Assembly: GCA_046331705.1 (NCBI GenBank)
Contig: JAXLQJ010000042.1
Span: forward strand, 3,007-67,006
Length of the DNA stretch: 64,000 nucleotides
Reading direction: 5' to 3'
Source: JADJOY01 sp046331705 [NCBI: bacterium]
Lineage (GTDB): Bacteria; JADJOY01
The stretch's first letter is position 1. The number at the start of each line of letters is the position of its first letter. Below the pieces are notes generated by a model. The model saw only the letters and a program-made list of their open reading frames with translations. It did no database searches and was not told the DNA's origin. Made by a program: the position numbers and the translations under genes. Of the stretch, positions 25,405 to 33,206 are shown piece after piece.

Positions 25405-26892
25405 TCACCAATCGACCCGCACTTCGAGGCCCAGGGTGAAGACACCGCCCCCCGCCGTGTACGGACCGCGGCGCGTGTCGCCTTCGTTCTGCGTGAAGCG
25501 ATCGGTCAGCAGGTGGTACTGACCGTAGAGATCCACGCGCAGCCGCGCCTCCTCGGCGATGGGCGCGAAGTTGATGCCGACTCCGCCGGAGGCCACGTGC
25601 TGGTTGGTGTCGAGGATGTTGTATTCGGTGTCGAGCGACGGATTCGGCGTGGGCTCGTAGTAGTAGCCGAGCCGCCAGTCGAGGCGTTCGACGAGATCGA
25701 GAACGGGCCAGTCGCTCTCCAGCGGCATCCGGTACTCGGCGCCGAAGCGCGGCACCAGCGTGTTCTCGAACTTCGGATTGGGCGTCCGATGAATGAAGAT
25801 CTTGAAGCTGTAGAACTCCTTCAGCACGAGATCCGCGCCGAGGGTGAGGCGCGAGGTGGGCCGAAGCCCGATTCCCCAGCTCCACTGCGACGGCGCGTAG
25901 CCCGCGTAGTTGACGATCAAGCCCTCGGGAAGCTCGGTCTGCGGCTCGAACCCGCCGTTCTCCGTGCCGTTGCCGAGGAACGTGAAGGACGGCCCGGTGC
26001 CGAAGAAATTCCCCACCTGCCCGCGGTAGCTGAATCCGAGCTGCAGGAAGTCCTCGGGCATGTCGGGAACGGGGACGCGCACCAGGACGCCGCCCACCGG
26101 CGAGAACTCCATCACCGAGTGGACCTTGATCGCGATGTCGAAGCCATGGAAGGGATCGTCGGCCGGCGCGTTGAGCCGGATCTTCGCGATGTTGGTCTGG
26201 TAAGCGTTGACGTTGGGGATGACGCCGGCGCCCAGCGACAACCAATCGAAGGGCCGGTAGGCGATGGTCGCCACCGCGGAGAGCAGATCCGGGCGCGTGT
26301 CGTAGCGGAAGAAATACGGCTGCGTCTTGTCCTGGTAGGTGTGGAAGGTGTTCTGCGAGGACATCCCGAGGTTCAGGATGACGCCGTAGTGCAGGCGATC
26401 GAGCCACGGAAAGTCCTCGACGAGGCTCGGCGGCGCGAAGTGGCCGGACACGCCCACCACCAAGCCGGTGGTGACCGGCGGGTTGAACTCGGTGTCCGTG
26501 GTCACCAGCACCGGCTGCACTCCCGGATCGAGCGGATCCGGGGGCGGCGGGGGGTACGGAGACGGCGGCGGTGGCCCGACGAAGTGGATGAAGGTATCGG
26601 CTTCCATGTAACGGAAGCCGAGAATGGTCTCCTTCGGTCCGTCGAACGCGAGGCCCGCAGGGTTGTAGTAGGCGGCGGCGGAATCGTCGGCGATACCGGT
26701 GAACGCCTGACCCATTCCTCCGCTACGCGCCGTGGCACCGGTCTCGTCGAGGACGAGACCCGTCTGGGCGCGGGCGGTGCCGAGGCCGACGAGCGCCCAG
26801 GTCGCCCATGCCGCGACGACCAATCGAAGCCACGACGGCCTCGAGGGTGGAGCGTCGCATCGTCCGGGGGCGAGGCTCAGGCGATTCCTCAT
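25405..26892 (-). CDS. FadL/OmpP1-family outer-membrane transporter 2
   Basis: 495 aa, a clear paralogue of the neighbouring transporter: signal peptide ending TARAQTG, hatch GATARSGGMGQAFTGIADDSAAAYYNPAGLAF, shared strands (QPYFFRYDTRPDLLS, LGFSYRGQVGNFFGTG, NTLVPRFGAEYRMP) and a terminal EVRVDW. An unusual proline-rich loop (GPPPPSPYPPPPPDPLDP, about residues 104-121) is inserted after the third strand, absent from the sister protein and likely extracellular. It is first gene of the pair; the promoter is presumably in the 184-bp interval shared with the divergent yhbY-like gene. Confidence 0.88.
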   Translation of the reverse strand: MRNRLSLAPGRCDAPPSRPSWLRLVVAAWATWALVGLGTARAQTGLVLDETGATARSGGMGQAFTGIADDSAAAYYNPAGLAFDGPKETILGFRYMEADTFIHFVGPPPPSPYPPPPPDPLDPGVQPVLVTTDTEFNPPVTTGLVVGVSGHFAPPSLVEDFPWLDRLHYGVILNLGMSSQNTFHTYQDKTQPYFFRYDTRPDLLSAVATIAYRPFDWLSLGAGVIPNVNAYQTNIAKIRLNAPADDPFHGFDIAIKVHSVMEFSPVGGVLVRVPVPDMPEDFLQLGFSYRGQVGNFFGTGPSFTFLGNGTENGGFEPQTELPEGLIVNYAGYAPSQWSWGIGLRPTSRLTLGADLVLKEFYSFKIFIHRTPNPKFENTLVPRFGAEYRMPLESDWPVLDLVERLDWRLGYYYEPTPNPSLDTEYNILDTNQHVASGGVGINFAPIAEEARLRVDLYGQYHLLTDRFTQNEGDTRRGPYTAGGGVFTLGLEVRVDW

Positions 26893-27076
26893 CGACGCGT
26901 GGTGAGCGTGCGCTCACGAAGCGGCGCGGACGTTCTCATGGGCGCCGCTTCGCGGTCAAGCCATTCCTGCGATCGCGCTCTCGCGCGACGCGCCGAGCGC
27001 CGGAATCCACACGCTCCGCTGCGTTCGGGATAGGCTCCCGCGCCCCACGCACTCGGCCCCAGGGAGAACGAGCTCG

Positions 27077-27364
27077 ATGCTGACCGCGAAACAGCGCAAA
27101 TTCCTGCGCGGGCTGGCGCACCCGCTGCGCCCCGTGACCCAGGTGGGACTGGCCGGGATCAGCGAGGGTGTGATCGGCGCGGTGAGCGCCGCGCTGACCG
27201 ATCACGAGCTGATCAAGGTTCGGCTACTCGACCCCGCGGACAAGCGCGCGATGGCGGGCCAGCTCGCGGAAGCCACTCGAGCCGAGCTCTGCGGGCTCGT
27301 CGGTCACACCGTCATCTTGTATCGCCGGCATCCCGAGAAGCCGCGCATCGAGCTGCCGAGCTGA
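27077..27364 (+). CDS. yhbY: YhbY-family RNA-binding protein (CRM domain)
   Basis: 95 aa single CRS1-YhbY (CRM) domain: LTAKQRKFLRGLAHPLRPVTQVGLAGISEGV, LTDHELIKVRLL and a C-terminal VGHTVILYRRHPEKPRIELP. The G-x-x-G-like loop LAGISEG is the usual GxxG RNA-contact motif in degenerate form. Family members associate with pre-50S ribosomal particles. It is monocistronic, divergent from the FadL operon and convergent with the GGDEF-EAL gene. GGGAG lies 10 nt upstream of the ATG. Confidence 0.9.
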   Translation: MLTAKQRKFLRGLAHPLRPVTQVGLAGISEGVIGAVSAALTDHELIKVRLLDPADKRAMAGQLAEATRAELCGLVGHTVILYRRHPEKPRIELPS

Positions 27365-27370
27365 TGGATC

Positions 27371-27411
27371 GGGACGCCGCGCGCGGCCACCGAGAGGCCC
27401 GCGCGACGCCC
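27371..27411. terminator. Bidirectional hairpin terminator
   Basis: A long imperfect stem, 27371-27388 pairing with 27396-27411 with two single-base bulges and one mismatch around a 7-nt loop, fills the gap between the stops of yhbY (27364) and the GGDEF-EAL gene (27422). Confidence 0.6.
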
Positions 27412-27421
27412 GGAGCCCGCC

Positions 27422-30010
27422 TCAGATCATCATCTCGGCGGCCAAGCCGCTCGCCAGCCCAGGTGCGAGCTCCTCGAGCTCGAGGCGCGCGTCGAGCAAC
27501 GGCGCCACGCGATCGGGAGGCACGGGGCGGCTGAAGACGTAGCCCTGGATCTCGTCGCAGCGCAGCCGCCGCAACACCCTCGCCTGCTCGTGCGTCTCGA
27601 CGCCTTCCGCCACCACCCGTAGCCCCAGGCTGTGCGCCATGGCGACCACGGCCGTGACGATGCTGCGGCTGTCCTCGCTCTCGGCGATGCTCATGATGAA
27701 GGTGCGGTCGATCTTGAGGGTGTCGAGCGGCAGGCGGCCGACGTAGTTCAGCGACGAGTAGCCGGTGCCGAAGTCGTCGAGCGCCACCTGCACTCCCAGG
27801 GCGCGCAGCGACTCGAGCGTCGCCACGGCGGCCTCCGGGTTCTGGATCATGGCGCTCTCGGTGATCTCGAGCTCGAGCACGTCGTGCGGCAGCCCCGCGT
27901 CCATGAGCGCGCTGCGCACGATCTCGTGCAGGTGCGGATCGGCGAATTGGTGGCTCGACACGTTGACCGCGGTGCGCACCGGCGGCAGGCCGGCATCGAG
28001 CCACTCGCGCATCTGCGCGCACACCGTCGACAGCACCCACGAGCCGAGCGTGCCGATCAGGCCGAGGTCCTCGGCGAGCGGGATGAAATCCGCGGGCGAG
28101 ATGAAGCCGCGCGTCGGATGCTCCCAGCGCACCAGCGCCTCGAGGCCCGTGACGCGGCCGTCGTGCAGATCCACCTTCGGCTGGTAGTGCACCTTGAAGT
28201 CCGACCACTCGACGGCGCGCCGCAGATCGGTGCCCAGATCCAAGCGCCGCATCACCTCGATGCTCATCGAGGGCGAGAAGAACAGGAACGCGTCGCGTCC
28301 CGATTGCTTGGCCTGGTACATCGCCATGTCGGCGTGCTTGAGCAGCGTCTCGACGTCCGCGCCATCGCCCGGCGCGACCGCGATGCCGATGCTGGCGCCC
28401 ACGCGCACCTCGCGGCCCGCGAGAGCGAAGGGCTTGCGCAGCTCGTTGAGCATCCGCTCCGCGACGCGGCCCGCGTCCTCGGCGCTGCGCAGCCGGGTCA
28501 GCATGACCGTGAACTCGTCGCCGCCCTGACGGGAGACCGTGAAGCACGCGTGCCCGGACTCGGAGCGCGACACCGCGTCCGAGCCGCGCACGCAGTTGTT
28601 CACGCGCTCCGCCACCAAGCGCAGCAGCCGGTCGCCCTCGCCATGGCCGAAGTTGTCGTTGATCTCCTTGAAGCGATCGAGATCCACGAACAGCACCGCG
28701 ACGTGGCCGCCGTGGCGACGGGTCTCGCGCAGGCTCTGGTCGAGCCGCTCCTTCAGGCATTGGCGATTGGGCAAGCCCGTGAGCACGTCGTAGTAGGCCA
28801 GGTAGCGAATCCGTTCCTCGGCCTGCTCGCGAATGCGCAGCTCGCCGCGCCGGGCCTGGACTTCCTTGTCGAGCTGGTCGCGCTGCCGCTCGAGCTCGCG
28901 GTCGCGCACCTGGATCTGCTGGAGCATGCGGTTGAAGGTGTCGATCAGGAGCCCGAACTCGTCCTCGCCGACGGCCTCCACCCGCACCGAGTAGTCCTTG
29001 CGACGGGTGACGTGCTGGGCGGTGTCGATGAGCGCCAGGATCGGCCGCGACACCATGCGCTCGAAGCGCGCCGTGGCGGCGAACGCGACCAGCGTGGCGA
29101 CGCACATCACCACCGCCGCGATCATGCCGGAGCGCGCCATCTCGTCGCGCAGCACGAGGGTCTGCGCGCGCACGGTGATGGTCCCGTTGAGGTGATTCTG
29201 GAACTCGATGGGCATCGCCCAGCGGATCTCGGTGCCGCTGCGCGAGTAGCTCTCGTGGGTGACGCTGCGAGGCGCGCAGCGACGGTCGTTGACGTCGATG
29301 TCGTGGCGGTAATGGCTCGCCACCAGGCGCGCCTCCGACGTGAAGAGGCACGCCTCGAGGATCGTGCGGTCCTGCGCCAGCGCGTCGAGCATCACCTGCG
29401 CCGCCGGCATCACCTGCTCGTCCGCCATGCCGTCGAGCGCCAGCGAGGCACGCGCGCTCCAGGCGATGACGTGGCCGAGCGTCGAGAGCTTCTCCACCGT
29501 GCGGCGCTCGGCGTTGGTCATCTGGTACCAGAGGAACGCCGACGACGCGACGCCCAGCGCGACGCCCGAGGTGATGACCGCGTGGATGAGCAGCCGCAGC
29601 CGGATCTTGAGCTTGCCGCCATCGGCGGCGATCGTGAGCGGATCCTCGGTGTTGCGGCGACGCCATTGCTTGCGCAGCACACGCGACGACTTGTCGCGCG
29701 CCGCCGCGTGGTCGAGATCCGGCGGTGTCAGACGCTCCTGCGCCCATGGCCAGCCATCGTCGAGACGCGGGGCCTCGGCGTCGCCGACCGGCGGCGGGAT
29801 CTCCACCTCGCTGGTCCCGGGCACGGCGCTCGCCGGAGCAGCTGCGGCCACCGCGCGCGCTGGCCGGGTGGACGCCGCGGGCACGGGTGGCGACGAGACG
29901 ACGGCGCCCGCCGCAGCCGGGCCACGAGACGGCTCCGTGCGATCGAGCACCTGGGTCGGCGAATCGATGTCGAAATCCCCGAAATCGAATGACGCTCGGA
30001 CCGACGCCAT
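27422..30010 (-). CDS. Membrane GGDEF-EAL cyclic-di-GMP signalling protein
   Basis: 862 aa. Order: Pro/Ala-rich cytoplasmic N-terminus (1-130), TM1 (about 139-164), periplasmic sensor (165-292), TM2 (about 295-314), HAMP (315-370), coiled coil (370-400), GGDEF domain with intact GGDEF (496-500), EAL domain with EAL at 624-626, then NVSSHQF, EITESAM, DDFGTGYSSLNY, KIDRTF and AEGVET. All residues needed for both diguanylate cyclase and phosphodiesterase activity appear present, so it may be bifunctional. No RxxD inhibitory site lies before GGDEF; instead there is a 12-residue insertion (SESGHACFTVSR). ATG 30010 was chosen; an in-frame ATG at 30088 would include the hairpin leader. Confidence 0.92.
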   Translation of the reverse strand: MASVRASFDFGDFDIDSPTQVLDRTEPSRGPAAAGAVVSSPPVPAASTRPARAVAAAAPASAVPGTSEVEIPPPVGDAEAPRLDDGWPWAQERLTPPDLDHAAARDKSSRVLRKQWRRRNTEDPLTIAADGGKLKIRLRLLIHAVITSGVALGVASSAFLWYQMTNAERRTVEKLSTLGHVIAWSARASLALDGMADEQVMPAAQVMLDALAQDRTILEACLFTSEARLVASHYRHDIDVNDRRCAPRSVTHESYSRSGTEIRWAMPIEFQNHLNGTITVRAQTLVLRDEMARSGMIAAVVMCVATLVAFAATARFERMVSRPILALIDTAQHVTRRKDYSVRVEAVGEDEFGLLIDTFNRMLQQIQVRDRELERQRDQLDKEVQARRGELRIREQAEERIRYLAYYDVLTGLPNRQCLKERLDQSLRETRRHGGHVAVLFVDLDRFKEINDNFGHGEGDRLLRLVAERVNNCVRGSDAVSRSESGHACFTVSRQGGDEFTVMLTRLRSAEDAGRVAERMLNELRKPFALAGREVRVGASIGIAVAPGDGADVETLLKHADMAMYQAKQSGRDAFLFFSPSMSIEVMRRLDLGTDLRRAVEWSDFKVHYQPKVDLHDGRVTGLEALVRWEHPTRGFISPADFIPLAEDLGLIGTLGSWVLSTVCAQMREWLDAGLPPVRTAVNVSSHQFADPHLHEIVRSALMDAGLPHDVLELEITESAMIQNPEAAVATLESLRALGVQVALDDFGTGYSSLNYVGRLPLDTLKIDRTFIMSIAESEDSRSIVTAVVAMAHSLGLRVVAEGVETHEQARVLRRLRCDEIQGYVFSRPVPPDRVAPLLDARLELEELAPGLASGLAAEMMI

Positions 30011-30036
30011 GGGTGCCACATCCCCGCTCGTGTGCC

Positions 30037-30054
30037 GCTCAACGGTGGTTGAGC
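30037..30054. promoter_or_regulatory. Inverted repeat in the GGDEF-EAL leader
   Basis: GCTCAAC-GGTG-GTTGAGC, a perfect 7-bp inverted repeat with a 4-nt centre, 27 bp upstream of the GGDEF-EAL start codon. It could be an operator or a 5'-UTR stem-loop close to the ribosome-binding region. Confidence 0.4.
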
Positions 30055-30091
30055 ACCCGCCCGAGTTGCACGTATCGAGCCGGCCCAAAGG

Positions 30092-30117
30092 TCTCGGATT
30101 TCATTGATGAACCGAGA
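30092..30117. promoter_or_regulatory. Stem-loop upstream of GGDEF-EAL
   Basis: TCTCGG (30092-30097) pairs with CCGAGA (30112-30117) and, inside, TTCAT (30100-30104) with ATGAA (30107-30111). The 11-bp stem has a 2-nt bulge and a 2-nt loop, so it is more likely a protein-binding palindrome than an RNA hairpin. Confidence 0.4.
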
Positions 30118-30153
30118 TTGTCAGCAGCGCCGGGCGAAGTGCCTCGCGATGGC

Positions 30154-30178
30154 CGGTGACGTCCACCGTCATTTTTTT
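30154..30178 (+). terminator. Rho-independent-like terminator facing right
   Basis: CGGTG-ACGTC-CACCG stem-loop followed within 3 nt by seven T residues (30172-30178). It is the only hairpin plus T-run of this kind noticed in the window. No plus-strand gene precedes it, so it may end a short RNA or attenuate the transcript of the YdjM-like gene. Confidence 0.45.
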
Positions 30179-30415
30179 GGTCAACTCGCGACGCCCGCCG
30201 CGCGATTCGGCGGACGGCCCGCGGCACTCGGTAACTGGGGGCATGGCTGGCGACCGTCCTACCCAGCTGTGCCGTGGCGTTCACGCTGTGTCGGGCGTGA
30301 ACGCCGTGTGCACGCGCGCTTGCGGCGACTCGTCGAATGGCACGCCAGCCGCATCTCGCCCGCCTGGCCGGATCGGCGTGCCCACCCGGCACGCGACGGC
30401 ACGGAGGCGATGCCG

Positions 30416-30985
30416 ATGAGCCCCATCACCCACGCGCTCCTCGGCTGGCTGGTCTCGTGCACCGATCCGCGGCTCACGCGGCGCGAGCGCGGCTGGGTGA
30501 CCGTCGCCGGCGTTGCCCCCGACGTGGACGCGCTGGGCACGCTGCCGCAGATCCTCACGGCGCGCGGCGCGCACCCGGTCTATTGGGGCTCCGACTTCCA
30601 CCACGTGCTCGGTCACAACCTGCTGGCCGCGGCGATCGTCGCGTGCGTGGCGGCAGCCTTCGCCCGCCGCCGCGGCGTGACGGCCGCACTGGCGTTCGCG
30701 AGCTTCCATCTGCACATCCTCGGCGATCTCGTCGGCTCGCGGGGCGGCGACGGGTACACCTGGCCCATGGCCTACCTCTTCCCGTTCGACGACCGCTTCC
30801 AGCTCAGCTGGTCCGGGCAATGGGAGCTCGACGCTTGGCCCAACTTCGTGATCACGGCGCTGGCGCTCGCAGCGACGTTCGTCCTCGCATGGAGGCGGGG
30901 CTACTCGATCGTGGAGCTGCTGTCGCCGCGCGCCGATCGCGCGTTCGTGGACGCGCTGCGCGCGCGCGTTGCGCGTCGCGGCTGA
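30416..30985 (+). CDS. YdjM-like membrane-bound metal-dependent hydrolase (DUF457)
   Basis: 189 aa with four hydrophobic segments. Conserved metal-ligand candidates of the YdjM/LexA-binding-associated family are visible: MSPITHALLGW (His), APDVDALG (Asp-x-Asp), FHHVLGHN (His cluster) and HLHILGDLVGS (H-x5-D). WPMAYLFPFDDRF is also typical. The biochemical role of the family is unproven. I chose the second ATG (30416), 8 nt after GGAGG; the ATG at 30410 would be only 2 nt from it. The gene is convergent with the CBS protein, 32 bp apart. Confidence 0.75.
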   Translation: MSPITHALLGWLVSCTDPRLTRRERGWVTVAGVAPDVDALGTLPQILTARGAHPVYWGSDFHHVLGHNLLAAAIVACVAAAFARRRGVTAALAFASFHLHILGDLVGSRGGDGYTWPMAYLFPFDDRFQLSWSGQWELDAWPNFVITALALAATFVLAWRRGYSIVELLSPRADRAFVDALRARVARRG

Positions 30986-31017
30986 CGCGTGCGCCGCCGC
31001 GGCTCACGCCGGCCCGC

Positions 31018-31677
31018 TCAAGCCGCGACGGGCTCGTCGTAGACGACGCTCTCGACGCGATGGCCCGAGGCCCAGATCCCATCGAGGAACGCCGGTGTCT
31101 GCGGGCCCGTCACCTGCACCACCGCGATGCGGTGGCCGCCGTGATGCGCGGTGACCACGCTGCCGAGCTCGACCTGGTGCTGCTTGGCGAGCGCCACCAC
31201 GGTCCCGAACACGTCCTCGTGGGTCGCGAGCGCGAACGTGATGCGAACGCCCTGCGAGCGTGGGCCGAGCAGCGCGACGAAGGCGCGGGTCACGTCGTTG
31301 CCGGTGATCATGCCCACCAGGCGTCCGGCGCGCACCACCGGCAGCGCGTGAATGCGTCGCGACACCAGCTCGTGGGCCGCGCGCTCGATGGGCGTGCTCG
31401 GCTCGACCGTGATCGGGTCCGGGGTCATCACGTCGGCGACCGGCCGGTCGAGGCCCGCTGGCAGCCGCGCGTTGCCCCACGGGTTGATCTCACGGGGATA
31501 GGCGCGCGCCACGTCGTACGTGGACACGATCCCCACCAGGATCGCGCCCGCGGGATCGGGCCGGACCACCGGGACGTGACGGACGTGATGCCGCGCCATC
31601 TCGGCGACCACGGACGAGATCCGCGAATCGGGCGTCGCCGTGATGGGGTGCTCGGTCATCCAGTCGTGGACCAACAC
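31018..31677 (-). CDS. CBS-domain protein, AcuB-like
   Basis: 219 aa: two CBS domains (about 3-55 and 74-130; VHDWMTEHPITATPDSRISS and VADVMTPDPITVEPSTPIE) followed by an ACT-like C-terminal region (GVRITFALATHEDVFGTVVALA). CBS pairs bind adenine nucleotides and act as energy or redox sensors; AcuB of Bacillus has this architecture and affects acetoin metabolism. GTG 31677 was preferred because GGGAGG lies 8 nt upstream; an ATG at 31722 has no ribosome-binding site. Partner unknown; it stands next to the glucan locus but on its own. Confidence 0.82.
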   Translation of the reverse strand: MLVHDWMTEHPITATPDSRISSVVAEMARHHVRHVPVVRPDPAGAILVGIVSTYDVARAYPREINPWGNARLPAGLDRPVADVMTPDPITVEPSTPIERAAHELVSRRIHALPVVRAGRLVGMITGNDVTRAFVALLGPRSQGVRITFALATHEDVFGTVVALAKQHQVELGSVVTAHHGGHRIAVVQVTGPQTPAFLDGIWASGHRVESVVYDEPVAA

Positions 31678-31742
31678 GTGCCGTACCTCCCGCCAGGGTG
31701 ATCGGCAGAATCCCGCTTCCACTCAAGTCCCGGTCCCGCCCG

Positions 31743-33116
31743 TCACACCACGCGGTTCTGGCGAATGCACTCCGAGTACCAGGCGGCGCTCGCCTTGGGT
31801 ACGCGCCGCTGCGTCGCGTAGTCGACGTACACCAGCCCGAAGCGTTTGCTCAGGCCCCACGACCACTCGAAGTTGTCGAGCAGGCTCCACAGGCAATAGC
31901 CCCGCACCGGATGACCCTCCGCGATGGCGCGTTCGAGCTGGCGCAGGTAAGCGCGGAGGTAGACGATCCGATCGAGATCGAGCACCTCGCCCCGGACATC
32001 GGGCACGTCGCGGGCGGCGCAACCGTTCTCGCTCACGAACAGGTCGCCGCCGAAGCCGAGCTCCTCGACACAGTGGCGCACCGCCCAGTAGAGCGCCTCC
32101 GGCACGACGTCGAGCCACGGCATGTCGAGCTTGGGGTAGCCGCTGGGAAACGGCAGGACGGTGAAGCCCGGCGAATCGTCGGCGGCCCGCACGTACTGAC
32201 CCGTGTAGACGTTGAGGCCGAGCTCGTCGAGAGGCTGGGCGATGAGCGCGAGATCGCCGGGCTCGATCGACGGCATCTCGCCCATCGCCTCGGCGGCGGC
32301 GACGAAGCGCGGCTCGTAGCGCCCCGTGAGCGCCGGCACCAGCACGCCGCCGTTGGTCCCGAGCACCCCGACCGCCCGGCGCGCGGCGGCGACGTCCGCG
32401 TCGCTCTCGCGATACGGCACCGGAACCGCGAGGTTGTCGACCAGGCTCACGCGGCAGGGACGCGGCGCGTTCGCGCGAATCGCCTGCACCGCGAGCCCGT
32501 GCCCGACGAGCGCGTGGTGGGAGGTCTGCCAGACCTCGCGGCGCGAGCCCAGCTGGGCACCGGGAGCGTGAAATCCGGGCTTGGCGGTGTCGAACGAGAA
32601 ATGCGTGAAGCACGCGATCTCGTTGAGCGTGGTGAAGCGCGTCACGCGATCTCCCAACGCGCGCACCACCACCGCGGCATAGTCGGCGAAATCGTGGGCC
32701 ATGCGCCGCGACCGCCACCCGCCGTAGCGCTCCTCGAGCGCTTGCGGATGATCCCAGTGGTAGAGCGTGAGGCGCGGCTCGATGCCGTGGCGCGCGAGCT
32801 CGTCGAGCAGGCGGCGATAGAAGTCGAGGCCGCGCTCGTTCACGGCGCCGGTACCCTCGGGCAGCACGCGCGGCCAGGCGACCGAGAAGCGGTAGACGCG
32901 CACCCCCAGCGCCGCCATCAGCGCCACGTCGCCGGGCATCCGATGGTAGTGGTCGCACGCCCGGTCGCCCGTGTCGCCTGCCGCCACGCGGCCCGGCGTG
33001 TGGCTGAAGTGGTCCCACACCGACGGCGTGCGGCCGTCCTCCGCGACCGCGCCCTCGATCTGGTAGGCGGCGGTGGCGACGCCCCACTCGAAGCCGTCCG
33101 GAAATCCCGGGCTCAT
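31743..33116 (-). CDS. GH1 beta-glucosidase
   Basis: Retaining beta-glucosidase, 457 aa, standard GH1 length, no signal peptide, so cytoplasmic. Acid/base Glu166 in TLNE and nucleophile Glu363 in VSENG; the N-terminal signature FEWGVATAAYQIEGA and the C-terminal GYCLWSLLDNFEWSWG with aglycone-site tryptophans are intact. It is divergent from opgG. In this neighbourhood it probably hydrolyses short beta-glucan oligosaccharides (sophoro-oligosaccharides or others) taken up by the nearby ABC importer. Linkage specificity cannot be read from sequence. Confidence 0.93.
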   Translation of the reverse strand: MSPGFPDGFEWGVATAAYQIEGAVAEDGRTPSVWDHFSHTPGRVAAGDTGDRACDHYHRMPGDVALMAALGVRVYRFSVAWPRVLPEGTGAVNERGLDFYRRLLDELARHGIEPRLTLYHWDHPQALEERYGGWRSRRMAHDFADYAAVVVRALGDRVTRFTTLNEIACFTHFSFDTAKPGFHAPGAQLGSRREVWQTSHHALVGHGLAVQAIRANAPRPCRVSLVDNLAVPVPYRESDADVAAARRAVGVLGTNGGVLVPALTGRYEPRFVAAAEAMGEMPSIEPGDLALIAQPLDELGLNVYTGQYVRAADDSPGFTVLPFPSGYPKLDMPWLDVVPEALYWAVRHCVEELGFGGDLFVSENGCAARDVPDVRGEVLDLDRIVYLRAYLRQLERAIAEGHPVRGYCLWSLLDNFEWSWGLSKRFGLVYVDYATQRRVPKASAAWYSECIRQNRVV

Positions 33117-33154
33117 CGGGGTCCACCGCGACGCGCGTCTGCCTTTGCTTGTCG

Positions 33155-33164
33155 ATACGCGTAT
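33155..33164. promoter_or_regulatory. 10-bp palindrome in the bglucosidase/opgG divergent promoter region
   Basis: ATACGCGTAT lies 43 bp upstream of opgG and 39 bp upstream of the GH1 gene. In such a short (90-bp) divergent interval it is a candidate operator shared by both genes. Confidence 0.3.
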
Positions 33165-33206
33165 GTGAGACTAGCGGCCTTTGTTCGCCGACCCCGAGCG
33201 AGACCC

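Larger units (their letters stand above)
30011..30415. other. Divergent intergenic region with hairpins
   Basis: 405 bp between the GGDEF-EAL start and the YdjM-like gene, with no coding sequence. It holds two stem-loops upstream of the GGDEF-EAL gene and one terminator-like hairpin facing right (listed separately). The rest, 30180-30400, is featureless GC-rich sequence. Promoters for both neighbours must lie here but I cannot point to convincing boxes. Confidence 0.5.

Noticed and set aside
27632-29992. 786-codon plus-strand frame opposite the GGDEF-EAL gene
   Set aside because: Antisense shadow caused by GC-rich codon third positions; composition is unlike a folded protein.
30011-30178. 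c-di-GMP (GEMM) riboswitch before the GGDEF-EAL gene
   Set aside because: Neither strand carries the conserved GEMM core segments or the tetraloop-receptor arrangement.
31698-33206. Extension of opgG by about 500 codons upstream
   Set aside because: It lies antisense to the GH1 gene; the signal peptide and start at 33207 mark the true N-terminus.
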